From: Pelagibacteraceae bacterium
Lineage (GTDB): Bacteria > Pseudomonadota > Alphaproteobacteria > Pelagibacterales > Pelagibacteraceae
Length of the DNA: 41,810 nucleotides
Direction of reading: 5' to 3'
NCBI GenBank assembly: GCA_002684895.1
Contig: NYVZ01000030.1
Span: forward strand, 1-41,810
A program made the position numbers and the translations under genes. Each line of letters begins with the position of its first letter. The first letter of the stretch is position 1. Of the stretch, positions 15,361-24,890 are shown in pieces. The notes under the pieces are model-generated. The model saw only the letters and a list, made by a program, of their open reading frames with translations, was not told the DNA's origin and ran no database searches.

Positions 15361-16248
15361 TTAAATCACATCGTTTTCAAGTATTCCAATTGGATCTATT
15401 GATATTTTTATTTTATCACCAGATTTCAAAAATTTAGGCGGATCAAATCCAATACCAACACCGGAGGGAGTGCCAGTTGCTATAATATCACCTTCTAGAA
15501 GTGTCATCGATTTAGTTAAAGTTTCAATTATAGTTGAAATATTGAAAATCATATCTTTCACAATTCCGGTTTGTCTAATTTCCCCATTGATGGTTGTTTG
15601 AATCTTAATATTCTTAATATCTTTGATTTCATCTTTTGTGATAATACAAGGTCCTATTGGACAATATGTATCGGGGCTTTTACCAATAAACCATTGCTTG
15701 TGATTATTTTGTAACTTTCTGGCGGTAACATCATTTATTATTGTGTACCCAAAAATTATATCTGTTGCATTTGAATACTTTATATTTTTAGATCTTTTTC
15801 CAATAATAACTCCAAGTTCTCCCTCATAATCCGTTGTGTTTGTGCGGTCGTTTATTAGTTCTATTTTATCATTTGGTCCAATAACTGAAGTAGTTGCTTT
15901 ATTAAAAATAATTGGCTCATCTGGAACATGCTTTTTTTCTTGTAAAGTACTGAAGGATGATTTCTGAACTTCTTTTGCATGTTCAGCATAATTTTTTCCA
16001 ACGCAAATAATATCACGAACAGGAACGGGTATGGGAGATAATAAATTTACTTCATTTATAGAATAGTGAATATTTTGAGCGTTATTAATATTTTGTATCT
16101 GATCTTCAACTTCTGCATAATTTTTAATAATTTTATTTAAATCATTAGGTAGATTTTTATTTGCTTTGTTAATATCAATAATTCCCCTGTTAAGTATTTC
16201 TAATCCTGCCCTAACCATGTTATTTTTTTTAAATGTTACAAATCTCAT
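15361..16248 (-). CDS. fumarylacetoacetate hydrolase family protein
   Basis: A 295-residue protein with the FAH fold: DIICVGKNYAEHAKEV opens the catalytic domain, PIIFNKATTSVIGPND follows, and the metal site is DYEGELGVIIGKR (E-x-E) with a later Asp in INDVTARKLQ. GDIIATGTPSGVGIGF closes the active site. Members hydrolyse or isomerise ketone-bearing diacids such as fumarylpyruvate, acylpyruvates or homoprotocatechuate products. The roughly 80-residue N-terminal domain is divergent and the exact substrate cannot be assigned. It is followed 2 bases upstream by the TVP38-type gene in the same direction. Confidence 0.88.
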   Translation of the reverse strand: MRFVTFKKNNMVRAGLEILNRGIIDINKANKNLPNDLNKIIKNYAEVEDQIQNINNAQNIHYSINEVNLLSPIPVPVRDIICVGKNYAEHAKEVQKSSFSTLQEKKHVPDEPIIFNKATTSVIGPNDKIELINDRTNTTDYEGELGVIIGKRSKNIKYSNATDIIFGYTIINDVTARKLQNNHKQWFIGKSPDTYCPIGPCIITKDEIKDIKNIKIQTTINGEIRQTGIVKDMIFNISTIIETLTKSMTLLEGDIIATGTPSGVGIGFDPPKFLKSGDKIKISIDPIGILENDVI

Positions 16249-16250
16249 TT

Positions 16251-16958
16251 TTAATTGAAATATTTTTTCTTAATATAATTTGCAACTAAAGACATTATTG
16301 CAAGAGCTAATAGTGGGAAAAAAATTTCTGGTGCAAATAATAAATTTAAACTAAAATCTTTATTGCTTTGGAATGCACTACTAATACCACTAAAAATACT
16401 TACAGAAATTATTATAGGTACTGCTTCACCAAATAGAGTTGCAAGAAAATAATTTTTTACTTTCATATTAAATAAAACAGGTAAAAGGTTTTTTATTGGA
16501 AATGGTATTCCAGGAACTACTCTGAGACTAAAAAAGTAACTCAGTTCATTTTCGTTTATATTATTTTTTAATTTGGAATATTTATTACCCAAATACTTTT
16601 CGACCAAGTCTTTAAAATAATGATTAGCAAAACAATAAAGTAAAGTTGCACCAATTGTAAAAGAAAAAATTGATAAAACCGATCCAAGTACTGTGCCAAA
16701 TGCAAATCCTGCAAATATAATTAGGGGTGTTCCAAAACCCATTAAGAAAACCCAAATGATAGCAAAAAAGAAATAAACGCTACCAATCAATATGAGGTTT
16801 TGATCTCTTAATCCAAAAATATAATTTTTGTTTTCAATTAAATATGACGGGCTAAGAAAGGTATTTGCTCCAAAGTAAAAGAAAGCAATAACTACACTGG
16901 TAACAACCATTAAATACATCAAACCTAAAAAGATTTTTATTTTAGATAGTCTATTCAT
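16251..16958 (-). CDS. TVP38/TMEM64 (VTT domain) membrane protein
   Basis: About 235 residues from the ATG at 16958 (MNRLSKIKIF), with five or six membrane segments. The VTT/DedA core is FGTPLIIFAGFAFGTVLGSV, then FFSLRVVPGIPFPIKNLLPVL with the conserved Arg and Pro, and a terminal helical hairpin. VTT proteins are thought to be lipid scramblases or to take part in lipid or ion homeostasis. An upstream in-frame ATG at 16973 adds five residues and cannot be excluded. It is divergent from rpmH, with about 75 bases between them. Confidence 0.85.
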   Translation of the reverse strand: MNRLSKIKIFLGLMYLMVVTSVVIAFFYFGANTFLSPSYLIENKNYIFGLRDQNLILIGSVYFFFAIIWVFLMGFGTPLIIFAGFAFGTVLGSVLSIFSFTIGATLLYCFANHYFKDLVEKYLGNKYSKLKNNINENELSYFFSLRVVPGIPFPIKNLLPVLFNMKVKNYFLATLFGEAVPIIISVSIFSGISSAFQSNKDFSLNLLFAPEIFFPLLALAIMSLVANYIKKKYFN

Positions 16959-16994
16959 AAGTAATACTGCCAATAATTTTTACTGTACATACAA

Positions 16995-17009
16995 ATAAGA
17001 ATTTCTTAT
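16995..17009. promoter_or_regulatory. palindrome between TVP38-type gene and rpmH
   Basis: ATAAGAA-T-TTCTTAT is a perfect 7-bp dyad around one base, 24 bases before the rpmH ATG and in the shared promoter region of two divergent genes. It may be an operator, but its AT-rich make-up means chance is possible. Confidence 0.25.
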
Positions 17010-17033
17010 AAGTGCAAAAAAATTATTATAGCA

Positions 17034-17168
17034 ATGAAAAGAACTTATCAACCTAGTAAAAAAGTGAGAGCCAGAAGACATGGTTTTAAATCAAGAATGT
17101 CAACAAAGAATGGCAGAAAAGTATTAGCAAGAAGAAGAGCTAAAGGTCGAAAAAGAATATCAGCTTAA
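17034..17168 (+). CDS. rpmH: ribosomal protein bL34
   Basis: A 44-residue basic protein that begins [20 protein letters not shown] and ends [10 protein letters not shown], the near-invariant bL34 sequence. It is a component of the large ribosomal subunit. It is the first gene of the rpmH-rnpA-yidD-yidC unit conserved near many bacterial origins; rnpA begins 3 bases after its stop. No dnaA or DnaA-box cluster is visible here, so an adjacent origin is not indicated. Confidence 0.98.
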   Translation: MKRTYQPSKKVRARRHGFKSRMSTKNGRKVLARRRAKGRKRISA

Positions 17169-17171
17169 TCA

Positions 17172-17525
17172 ATGCAAAATAGAATCTCCTTCGAAAGTCT
17201 TAGTGGGAGTAAAGAATTTAAAGAAGTGCTATCTGGTAAGAGATTGAATTCTAATTTGTTTACAATTTTTTACAAAACAAAAAATTTTACAGATAAAAAG
17301 AATTCAATCCAATTAAGTTGTGTTGCAGCTAAAAAACTTGGTAATGCTGTTAAAAGAAATAAAATGAGAAGAAGGCTTAAAATGGCAACAAAAAAAGCAA
17401 TTGAAGAGATAGAAAAAAAATTTAAAAAGAAATTTAAATATGCAATCTTTGCAAAATCAAAGGTATATAATGAAAATTATCAAAATATTGTAAATGAACT
17501 TATAAACAAACTGAAATCAATTTAA
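17172..17525 (+). CDS. rnpA: ribonuclease P protein component
   Basis: A 117-residue basic protein that partners the RNase P RNA in tRNA 5' maturation. The RNR signature is present as KKLGNAVKRNKMRRRLK (residues about 55-71), and the N-terminal FESLSGSKEFKEVLSGKR matches the substrate leader-binding face. The C-terminus is lysine-rich. Its stop shares one base with the yidD start (TAATG), indicating coupled translation. Confidence 0.95.
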   Translation: MQNRISFESLSGSKEFKEVLSGKRLNSNLFTIFYKTKNFTDKKNSIQLSCVAAKKLGNAVKRNKMRRRLKMATKKAIEEIEKKFKKKFKYAIFAKSKVYNENYQNIVNELINKLKSI

Positions 17526-17782
17526 TGAAAATTCTTGAAAAAATTTTATCAAATGTTGCAATTGGAGTTATAAAAACCTACAAATATTTAATTTCACCAA
17601 TACTTGGACCAAATTGTAGGTTTTTGCCAACGTGTTCTAATTATTTTATAGAATCCATTGAAAAAAAAGGTTTTTTAATTGGAAGTTATTCAGGTATGAA
17701 AAGGATTTTAAAATGTCATCCTGTAAAGTTACTAGGTGGTAGTTCAGGCTTTGACCCTGTGGAGAATAAAGATGGAAAATAA
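17525..17782 (+). CDS. yidD: membrane protein insertion efficiency factor YidD
   Basis: An 85-residue protein with an amphipathic N-terminal helix and the family core YKYLISPILGPNCRFLPTCS followed by N-Y, then KCHPVKLLGGSSGFDPV. The three conserved cysteines are all present. YidD helps YidC insert inner-membrane proteins. Its last 11 bases overlap the start of yidC. Confidence 0.95.
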   Translation: MKILEKILSNVAIGVIKTYKYLISPILGPNCRFLPTCSNYFIESIEKKGFLIGSYSGMKRILKCHPVKLLGGSSGFDPVENKDGK

Positions 17783-19451
17783 AAATGTTCTTATGGCTGT
17801 TGTACTCTCAACATTGGTCATTATTTTTTGGCAGTTTATGTACGGTGATGAGTACGTTGAATTAGAAAGTCAACAGACCAAAACGGAAGAAGTAAGAAAT
17901 GAAAAACCTTCAGCTCCATCAATTGTAAAAAAAAAGGCAGTTATAAAAGTTTCTAGATCTGATGCTATTACTCAAACAGGTAGAGTAAAAATTGAAAATC
18001 AAAATCTAACAGGATCCATAGCATTAAGAGGTGGGTTAATAGATGACATCACCCTAAAGAATTATAACTCAAATCAAAACATAAATAGCGATAAAGTAGT
18101 ATTACTTAACCCAAAAAAAATAGATCAATCCTATTACTTGGAAACTGGTTGGGCAACATCTGGTGCAGAAATTGTACCTAATAATCAAACTGAATGGAAA
18201 GTTATAGGAAATAAAATTTTGAGCCCAAATAAACCTGTCAAATTAGAGTGGAGTAATGGCAAAGGACTGATTTTTATTAAAGAATTTTCTATAGATAATA
18301 AATATTTAATAACAGTAAACGAACAAATCAAAAATCAATCAAGTCAAACTATTAATTTGTTTCATTATGCCCAGATTACAAGAAAACAAAAACCAAAGAT
18401 ACAAGACTTCTATATTCTGCATGAAGGTTTACTCGGTGTTGTAGATGAAAATTTAACAGAGGAAGATTATGACGATGTAGTAGAAAAAAAGAAAAGCTAT
18501 AAAGGATCGAAAGGATGGGTGGGTATTACAGATAAATATTGGCTTACAGCTGTAATTCCTGAGAAAGGTAAAAAATTTAATGCAGAGTTTTCATATGATA
18601 AGGCATACAAAGCAAATTATATTATTACTGACCCAACAACTGTTAATGTAAATCAATCGGGATCAAATATATCTAATATATTTATAGGTGCAAAAGAAGT
18701 AGCTGTCGTTGATGGTTATGCTGAAAGTAAAGGATTTCATAAATTTGATTTAGCAATTGATTGGGGTTGGTTTCATTTTTTTACTAAACCTCTATTTTTT
18801 ATAATTGATTATCTTTATAAAATTAGTGGTAATTTTGGTATTGCCATAATTCTTTTAACTGCGGCTATAAGATTATTATTTTTTCCCTTAGCAAACTATT
18901 CTTTTGCATCAATGGCAAAAATGAAAGCTCTTCAGCCAGAAATGCAGAGATTAAAAGATTTACATAAAGATGATAAGCAAAAAATCCAAATGGAGATGAT
19001 GAATTTATACAAAAGAGAAAAAGTTAATCCTATTTCAGGTTGCCTGCCTGTTTTAATACAAATCCCTTTTTTCTTTGCAATATATAAAATGCTTTTTGTA
19101 ACTATAGAAATGAGACACGCACCATTTTATGGTTGGATAAAAGATTTATCAGCTGCAGACCCAACTACAATTTTTAATCTTTTTGGATTAATTCCTTGGA
19201 ATCCGCCGAGTTTTCTAATTATTGGGGCTTGGCCGATAATCATGGGTGTTACAATGTACATACAGCAAAAGCTTAATCCCTCACCTCCTGATCCAATACA
19301 AGCAAAAATCTTCATGTTCTTTCCATTTTTTTTGACGATTTTATTAGCATCATTTCCATCTGGTCTAGTTATTTACTGGAGTATAAATAATATTTTAACT
19401 ATGGCTCAACAGTATGTAATAATAAGAAAAACAAAAATCAAAACTGTTTGA
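17772..19451 (+). CDS. yidC: membrane protein insertase YidC
   Basis: From ATG at 17772 (MENKNVLMAVVLSTLVIIFW) the protein is 559 residues. It has an N-terminal anchor, a large periplasmic beta-domain (residues about 60-330), and the conserved C-terminal insertase core: FFTKPLFFIIDYLYKISGNF, NYSFASMAKMKALQPEMQRL, NPISGCLPVLIQIPFFFAIY and the final LVIYWSINNILTMAQQYVI. It inserts and folds membrane proteins alone or with SecYEG. An in-frame ATG at 17736 would run through yidD; I reject it because the family starts with the membrane anchor. A GGAG sequence lies upstream inside yidD. The argB start overlaps its stop (TGATG). Confidence 0.96.
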   Translation: MENKNVLMAVVLSTLVIIFWQFMYGDEYVELESQQTKTEEVRNEKPSAPSIVKKKAVIKVSRSDAITQTGRVKIENQNLTGSIALRGGLIDDITLKNYNSNQNINSDKVVLLNPKKIDQSYYLETGWATSGAEIVPNNQTEWKVIGNKILSPNKPVKLEWSNGKGLIFIKEFSIDNKYLITVNEQIKNQSSQTINLFHYAQITRKQKPKIQDFYILHEGLLGVVDENLTEEDYDDVVEKKKSYKGSKGWVGITDKYWLTAVIPEKGKKFNAEFSYDKAYKANYIITDPTTVNVNQSGSNISNIFIGAKEVAVVDGYAESKGFHKFDLAIDWGWFHFFTKPLFFIIDYLYKISGNFGIAIILLTAAIRLLFFPLANYSFASMAKMKALQPEMQRLKDLHKDDKQKIQMEMMNLYKREKVNPISGCLPVLIQIPFFFAIYKMLFVTIEMRHAPFYGWIKDLSAADPTTIFNLFGLIPWNPPSFLIIGAWPIIMGVTMYIQQKLNPSPPDPIQAKIFMFFPFFLTILLASFPSGLVIYWSINNILTMAQQYVIIRKTKIKTV

Positions 19452-20311
19452 TGAGTCTTAAAAATCTTTGGCCTAAAAAAGATGCACCTCAAATAGAAAA
19501 AGCTCTTCAATTCATTGAAAAATATAAAGATAAAAAAATTGTATTAAAGTATGGAGGGCAAGTTATGGCTAGTGATCAACTTTCAAAAGCTTTTGCCCAA
19601 GATGCTGCAATATGCAATCAGGTTGGTATCAAAAATTTAGTTATCCATGGTGGTGGTCCACAAATAAAAAAAAGGTTAGAGGAACAAAACATACAAAGTA
19701 AATTTATCTTAGGCTTGAGAGTAACAGACGAAAAAGTTATAAAAATTGTTGAAGATGTATTGTTGAATGACATTAATCCGGATTTAGTAAGATCAATTAA
19801 TTCATTTAATGTTGTTGCCGAACCAGTCACCGCAAGAAATGGAAATGGAATTTTAAAGGTTACAAAAGCAAAAAATCCAGACCTAGGATTTGTTGCAGAT
19901 CCTGAAGAAATCGATGTAAATAAATTAAATGATATAATTAATTCTAATAAGGTACCTGTAATTGCTCCAATGGGTCTTAGTGAAAATGATCAAGTATATA
20001 ATATAAACGCGGATACTGCAGCTGGTATAATAGCAATAAAAACAAAGGCTGAACGATTGCTTTTAATGACTGATGTGCCTGGTGTGAAAGATGGTAATGG
20101 TAAATATATTTCGAAATTAACTGTATCTGAGGCACAAAAATTAATTGATAATGAAATTATAACTGGTGGTATGATTCCAAAAATACAAACTTGTATTTCA
20201 GCTATTAAAAATGGAGTTGGTGGCGTAGTAATTATTGATGGAACAAGGCCGCATGCTGTATTACATGAGTTGTTTACAGATGAGGGTGCTGGTACATTAA
20301 TTACACAATGA
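19451..20311 (+). CDS. argB: acetylglutamate kinase
   Basis: A 286-residue amino-acid kinase that phosphorylates N-acetylglutamate, step 2 of arginine synthesis. KIVLKYGGQVMASDQL is the Lys/Gly-Gly ATP site, LVIHGGGPQI the second, then NINADTAAGIIAI and LLLMTDVPGVKD, and GGMIPKIQTC near the end. The N-terminal extension with ALQFIEKYKDKKIVL is compatible with arginine-inhibited, hexameric enzymes. The ATG at 19451 shares one base with the yidC stop; the TTG just before it is less likely. It directly follows yidC, and the engB (ysxC) gene often found between them is missing here. Confidence 0.95.
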   Translation: MSLKNLWPKKDAPQIEKALQFIEKYKDKKIVLKYGGQVMASDQLSKAFAQDAAICNQVGIKNLVIHGGGPQIKKRLEEQNIQSKFILGLRVTDEKVIKIVEDVLLNDINPDLVRSINSFNVVAEPVTARNGNGILKVTKAKNPDLGFVADPEEIDVNKLNDIINSNKVPVIAPMGLSENDQVYNINADTAAGIIAIKTKAERLLLMTDVPGVKDGNGKYISKLTVSEAQKLIDNEIITGGMIPKIQTCISAIKNGVGGVVIIDGTRPHAVLHELFTDEGAGTLITQ

Positions 20312-20979
20312 AAGAGTTAAAAAAAATCAGATACTGGATTTTTGATTTAGATAATACGCTTTATTCTGCAACTACTAATGTATTTGGAAAAATAGATAAG
20401 AAAATGTGTGAATTTATCATGGAAAATTTAAATGTTTCAAAAGAAGAAGCTTTAAAAATAAAAAACGATTATTTTCACAGTCATGGAACAACATTAAATG
20501 GATTAATGAAAAAACATAAGATAGACGCTCATCACTTTTTAGAATTTGTTCATGATATTGATTATGATTTTCTAAAAAAAAATCCTGAGCTAAATGAAGA
20601 AATTCAAAAATTGCCGGGAGAAAAAATTATATTTACTAACGGATCCAAAAAGCATGCTGAAAGAGTTATTGAACGACTTGGTGTAAAAAATAATTTTAAA
20701 AAAATATTCGATATAGTGGATTGTGATTTTATTCCAAAACCTGAGATAGAACCTTACCAAAAACTCGTAAAAAAATTTAATATAATATGTGAGAACAGTA
20801 TCTTTATTGAAGATATTGCTAGAAATTTAGAACCAGCACACAACATGGGTATGAAAACTGCTTGGATTGAAAGTGACGATCCATATTGTAAAAAAGGATT
20901 TGATGGAAATCATATTCATTATATTGTAAAAAATCTTACAGACTTTTTAAAACAAACAAATAAATTTATAGGTCAATAA
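20308..20979 (+). CDS. HAD-superfamily pyrimidine 5'-nucleotidase-like hydrolase
   Basis: A 223-residue HAD hydrolase. Motif I is [13 protein letters not shown] (DxDxT), motif [16 protein letters not shown], motif III the Lys in [12 protein letters not shown] and motif [21 protein letters not shown] small helical cap follows motif I. DLDNTLY with a FTNGS motif II is typical of the Sdt1/Phm8-type pyrimidine 5'-nucleotidases found next to argB and dapD in alphaproteobacteria. It overlaps argB by 4 bases and shares one base with dapD. Confidence 0.88.
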   Translation: MKELKKIRYWIFDLDNTLYSATTNVFGKIDKKMCEFIMENLNVSKEEALKIKNDYFHSHGTTLNGLMKKHKIDAHHFLEFVHDIDYDFLKKNPELNEEIQKLPGEKIIFTNGSKKHAERVIERLGVKNNFKKIFDIVDCDFIPKPEIEPYQKLVKKFNIICENSIFIEDIARNLEPAHNMGMKTAWIESDDPYCKKGFDGNHIHYIVKNLTDFLKQTNKFIGQ

Positions 20980-21788
20980 TGGAAAAGATTATTAATGATG
21001 CTTGGGACGAAAGATCTAATATTAATGTTAGTTCAAACAAATCAGTTCTAGAGGCAATCAATAATACAATAGACAAAGTAGATAAAGGAGAAATCAGAGT
21101 TGCTGAAAAAAAAGGAACAAATTGGGTTGTTCATCAGTGGATTAAGAAGGCAATATTATTAAGTTTTAAAACTAATGAGATGAAAACTCTTGTAGGACCC
21201 TATGCAACTTGGTGGGATAAAGTTAAAGGTAAAACTGCTGGATGGGGTAAAGAGGAATTTATTAAGGCAAATTTTAGGATGGTGCCCAATGGGGTTGTTA
21301 GACACGGATCTTATATAGCAAAAAACGTTGTACTCATGCCTTCATTCGTCAATATTGGTGCCTATGTAGATGAGGGTTCAATGATTGACACATGGGCATC
21401 GGTTGGATCATGTGCTCAAGTCGGAAAAAACTGTCATATATCTGGAGGTGCTGGTATTGGAGGCGTGTTAGAGCCAATGCAAGCTAATCCTACTATCATT
21501 GAAGATAATTGTTTTGTTGGCGCAAGATCTGAAATTGTTGAAGGTGTAATTGTTGGTGAAGGTTCAGTTATTTCAATGGGTGTATTTATTGGACAGTCTA
21601 CAAAAATAATAAATAGGAAAACTGGTGAAACTATTTTTGGCAAAATTCCTCCGTATTCAGTTGTAGTTCCTGGCTCATTGCCAGATAAAAATAACAAAGG
21701 ACCAAGTTTATATTGTGCTGTAATCGTAAAAACAGTTGATGAAAAAACAAGAAGTAAGACTTCTATAAACGATTTATTAAGAGACTAA
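20979..21788 (+). CDS. dapD: 2,3,4,5-tetrahydropyridine-2,6-dicarboxylate N-succinyltransferase
   Basis: A 269-residue left-handed beta-helix acyltransferase of the succinylase branch of lysine/diaminopimelate synthesis. [20 protein letters not shown] opens the hexapeptide repeats, and [20 protein letters not shown] and [20 protein letters not shown] carry the active-site and substrate-binding residues. The length agrees with the usual 270-285. It uses succinyl-CoA and feeds dapC and then DapE, whose gene is next. Confidence 0.96.
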   Translation: MEKIINDAWDERSNINVSSNKSVLEAINNTIDKVDKGEIRVAEKKGTNWVVHQWIKKAILLSFKTNEMKTLVGPYATWWDKVKGKTAGWGKEEFIKANFRMVPNGVVRHGSYIAKNVVLMPSFVNIGAYVDEGSMIDTWASVGSCAQVGKNCHISGGAGIGGVLEPMQANPTIIEDNCFVGARSEIVEGVIVGEGSVISMGVFIGQSTKIINRKTGETIFGKIPPYSVVVPGSLPDKNNKGPSLYCAVIVKTVDEKTRSKTSINDLLRD

Positions 21789-21791
21789 TGA

Positions 21792-22958
21792 ATGAGTAAG
21801 CTAATTGACGAAATTAGGTTTACGCAGGAGCTTATTAAAATACCAAGTATTACTCCTAGGGACCTTGGAGCAATGAATGTAGTTACCAAACATCTAAAAA
21901 AACTTGGTTTTAAGTGCAAATTAATGTCATTTCAAAAAAAGGGAACGGAAAAAATAATTAATTTATACGCAAGGTACGGAAATAAATCTCCAAATTTATG
22001 TTTTGCCGGTCATACTGATGTGGTTCCGGCTGGTGATTTAACGGCATGGTCTATCGATCCTTTTAAAGCAAAAATAAAGAAAGGTTATTTATTTGGTAGA
22101 GGTGTAAGTGACATGAAAGGTGGAATCGGTTGTTTCATTTCAGCAGTAAGTCATTTTTTAAATCAAAATAAAAAATTCGATGGATCAATTAGTTTTTTGA
22201 TAACTGGAGATGAGGAAGGAATTGCAGTCAACGGAACAAAGAGAGTTGTTGAATATTTAAAAAAGAAAAAAGAAAAGATTGATTTTTGTATCGTAGGCGA
22301 ACCTTCAAATCGAAGCAAATTAGGTCAGATGATCAAAAATGGGAGGCGCGGTAGTATAACAACATATTTAACTGTTAAAGGAAAACAAGGTCATATTGCA
22401 TATCCTAGTGAAGCCTTAAACCCAGCAACACCTATAATTAAAATTCTAGATGAGCTAAAATCGAGATCATTGGATAAAGGAAACAAAAATTTTCAGCCTT
22501 CTAATTTAGAAATTACAAAAATTCATATAGATAATGAGGTAGACAATGTAATTCCAGCAAAAGCAAGTGCAACTTTTAATATAAGATACAATAATCTTCA
22601 TACTTTTAACTCACTAAAAAAAAGAATATTGACAACAATTAAAAAAATTGAAAAAAAATTTAAGTGCAAAACAGAAGTAAAATTTATTAGCACTGGTGTC
22701 TCGTTCCTAACAAATCCAAATCAAACAGTTAAAAAAATTCAGAGAATAATTCAAAAAGAAACCAGGCAGAAAACAAAGCTATCAACATCTGGGGGGACCT
22801 CTGATGCTAGATTTATAAAAGATATAGCTCCATGTATTGAGTTTGGGTTAGTTGGAAATACGATGCATCAAGTAGATGAGAGATCGTCAATTAAAGACAT
22901 GAAAAAGCTAAAGTCAATATATCTTAAAATCATTAAAAGTTTTTTTGACAAAAGTTAA
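21792..22958 (+). CDS. dapE: succinyl-diaminopimelate desuccinylase
   Basis: A 388-residue M20 zinc peptidase-fold enzyme that releases succinate from N-succinyl-LL-diaminopimelate. The metal site is visible as CFAGHTDVVPAGD (His, and Asp in TDVV), GRGVSDMKGG, ITGDEEGIAVNG (catalytic Glu-Glu), the Glu in CIVGEPS and the final His in GNTMHQVDE. The dimerisation domain has GKQGHIAYP. It is the last gene of the rpmH unit; its stop overlaps the convergent acetoacetyl-CoA synthetase stop by 4 bases. Confidence 0.95.
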   Translation: MSKLIDEIRFTQELIKIPSITPRDLGAMNVVTKHLKKLGFKCKLMSFQKKGTEKIINLYARYGNKSPNLCFAGHTDVVPAGDLTAWSIDPFKAKIKKGYLFGRGVSDMKGGIGCFISAVSHFLNQNKKFDGSISFLITGDEEGIAVNGTKRVVEYLKKKKEKIDFCIVGEPSNRSKLGQMIKNGRRGSITTYLTVKGKQGHIAYPSEALNPATPIIKILDELKSRSLDKGNKNFQPSNLEITKIHIDNEVDNVIPAKASATFNIRYNNLHTFNSLKKRILTTIKKIEKKFKCKTEVKFISTGVSFLTNPNQTVKKIQRIIQKETRQKTKLSTSGGTSDARFIKDIAPCIEFGLVGNTMHQVDERSSIKDMKKLKSIYLKIIKSFFDKS

Positions 22959-24889
22959 ATTGTAAGATTTTTAAAAAATTCTAACGTTTCAGGGTTTGCC
23001 AAAGACTCAGTATTGGTTATATTTTCTTTATTCAAAATTTTTTTAACCACAATCTCAACAATTTTTCCACTTTTGGTTCTTGGAATATCTGGACAATCTT
23101 TGATTATAGAGGGTACATGTCTTGGTGAACAACTCTCTTTAATTTTTAATTTAATACTTTGAATCAATTTATCACTTAAGATCATTTTTTCTTTTAACTT
23201 AACAAAAAGTACAATTCTTATATCATCATTATAATTTTGCCCGATAACTATTGACTCATCAACCTCGTCAAAGCTTTCAACTTGTCTATAAATTTCTGCA
23301 GTTCCAATTCTTACGCCACCAGGATTTAATGTAGCATCTGACCTACCATAAATTAAATATCCGTCATTTTTGGTTTTTTGTATATAATCTCCATGATGCC
23401 AAATATTGTTATATTTTTTAAAGTAAGCAGACTTTATTTTTGACTCATTAAAGTCGTTCCAAAACTTTACCGGCATAGACGGAAAAGGTTGCTTAACTAC
23501 TAGTTCTCCCTTTCCATAATTAGAAATACTATTTCCATTTTCATCAAAAATGTCAATTTCGATTCCTAAGCTAGGACCCTGAATTTCACCAGCATAAACA
23601 GATTGAAAAATATTACCAATAACCAAACATCCAACCATATCCGTTCCTCCACTTATAGATGATAAGTGAACATCTTTTTTGATATTTTTGTAAACATACT
23701 CAAAACTTTCGCTAACCAATGGAGATCCGGTAGAAGTAATAGTTTTTAGATTGCTAAGATCAAATTCTGAGGCGTTATATTTTTTATTTTTTAAGTAATC
23801 TATATATTTGGCACCAACTCCAAATAATGTAAATTGATTTTTAGAACAATACTCAATTAAAACATTTAAGTTAGGGTAAAAAGGTGAGCCATCATACAAA
23901 CATATCGATGCTCCACACGATAATGCCGCGATTTGCCAATTCCACATCATCCACCCTGTAGTAGTAAAATAAAACACTCTATCATTTTCCTTTACGTCAC
24001 AATGTATCGAAAGTTCTTTTTTTTGCTCTATTAAAGCATTGCCAGCACCGTGCACGATGCACTTGGGTGCTCCTGTAGTTCCACTTGAATACAAAATATA
24101 AACAGGATGATTAAAATCAAATTTTTCAAAATTGTTGTCTTCCTTGGATGTATTTAAAATTTCATTAAATTTATCGTAATCATGATTTGTTATTTGCTTA
24201 GAATTATAATTGAAAACTATAACTTTTTTTATCGATGGTATTTCTTTTAAAATTTCTGGAATACGATCTAGAATATTAATTTTTTTTCCATTATAAAAAT
24301 AATAATCACATGTAAAAAGAACTTTAGGATCTATTTGTTTAAATCGATCCACTAATCCTTGAATGCCAAAATCTGGAGAGCAACTTGACCATATATACCC
24401 ATTTTTAGCTACTGCTAAAAAACTTTCAACAGACTCGATTGTATTTGGAACATATCCAGCCACACGATCATTTTTGTTAAGACCGATTTTTTTAAGAAAA
24501 TAAGATATTTTGCAAACATTTTCACGCAATTGTTTCCAAGTAATTTTTTCATTTATACCACCTTCTTTTAAAGAATAAATTGCAATATCGTCATTACTTT
24601 TAAATAATAAATTTTCTGTAAAGTTTAACTTTGAATTTTTAAAAAAAAGATTTTTATAAAAAATTTTGTTTTTAGTGATTACTTCATCACCTTTACTTCC
24701 GATAATTTGTGAATAATCCCAAAATTCTTTCCAAAAATTTTCAGGATTTCTAATTGACCAATTATATAATTTCGTGAAATCGTCATTAAAATTAATCTTA
24801 TATTTTTGAGAAATTTTTTCAGAAAATTTTTTTAGATTTGAATTTTTTTTTCTTTTAATATCTGCATTCCATAATAGTTTATTTTGCAT
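22955..24889 (-). CDS. acetoacetyl-CoA synthetase (acetoacetate-CoA ligase)
   Basis: A 644-residue adenylate-forming acyl-CoA synthetase. The N-terminus (KLLWNADIKRKKNSNLKKF and WSIRNPENFWKEFWDYSQII) and the P-loop YSSGTTGAPKCIVHGAG are of the acetoacetyl-CoA synthetase branch; the adenylation end has HGDYIQKTKNDGYLIYGRSD and the acetylated Lys region IPRTKSGKIVEI. It activates acetoacetate to acetoacetyl-CoA using ATP, letting the cell use ketone bodies or recycle PHB-type intermediates. The start at 24889 is chosen over one 18 codons upstream, which would overlap truA. Only 1 base separates it from the truA stop, so it is the tail gene of the leftward operon. Confidence 0.9.
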   Translation of the reverse strand: MQNKLLWNADIKRKKNSNLKKFSEKISQKYKINFNDDFTKLYNWSIRNPENFWKEFWDYSQIIGSKGDEVITKNKIFYKNLFFKNSKLNFTENLLFKSNDDIAIYSLKEGGINEKITWKQLRENVCKISYFLKKIGLNKNDRVAGYVPNTIESVESFLAVAKNGYIWSSCSPDFGIQGLVDRFKQIDPKVLFTCDYYFYNGKKINILDRIPEILKEIPSIKKVIVFNYNSKQITNHDYDKFNEILNTSKEDNNFEKFDFNHPVYILYSSGTTGAPKCIVHGAGNALIEQKKELSIHCDVKENDRVFYFTTTGWMMWNWQIAALSCGASICLYDGSPFYPNLNVLIEYCSKNQFTLFGVGAKYIDYLKNKKYNASEFDLSNLKTITSTGSPLVSESFEYVYKNIKKDVHLSSISGGTDMVGCLVIGNIFQSVYAGEIQGPSLGIEIDIFDENGNSISNYGKGELVVKQPFPSMPVKFWNDFNESKIKSAYFKKYNNIWHHGDYIQKTKNDGYLIYGRSDATLNPGGVRIGTAEIYRQVESFDEVDESIVIGQNYNDDIRIVLFVKLKEKMILSDKLIQSIKLKIKESCSPRHVPSIIKDCPDIPRTKSGKIVEIVVKKILNKENITNTESLANPETLEFFKNLTI

Positions 24890-24890
24890 T

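Noticed and set aside
17034-17168. Replication origin beside rpmH
   Set aside because: No dnaA gene, DnaA-box cluster or AT-rich unwinding array distinguishes the region from its AT-rich background.
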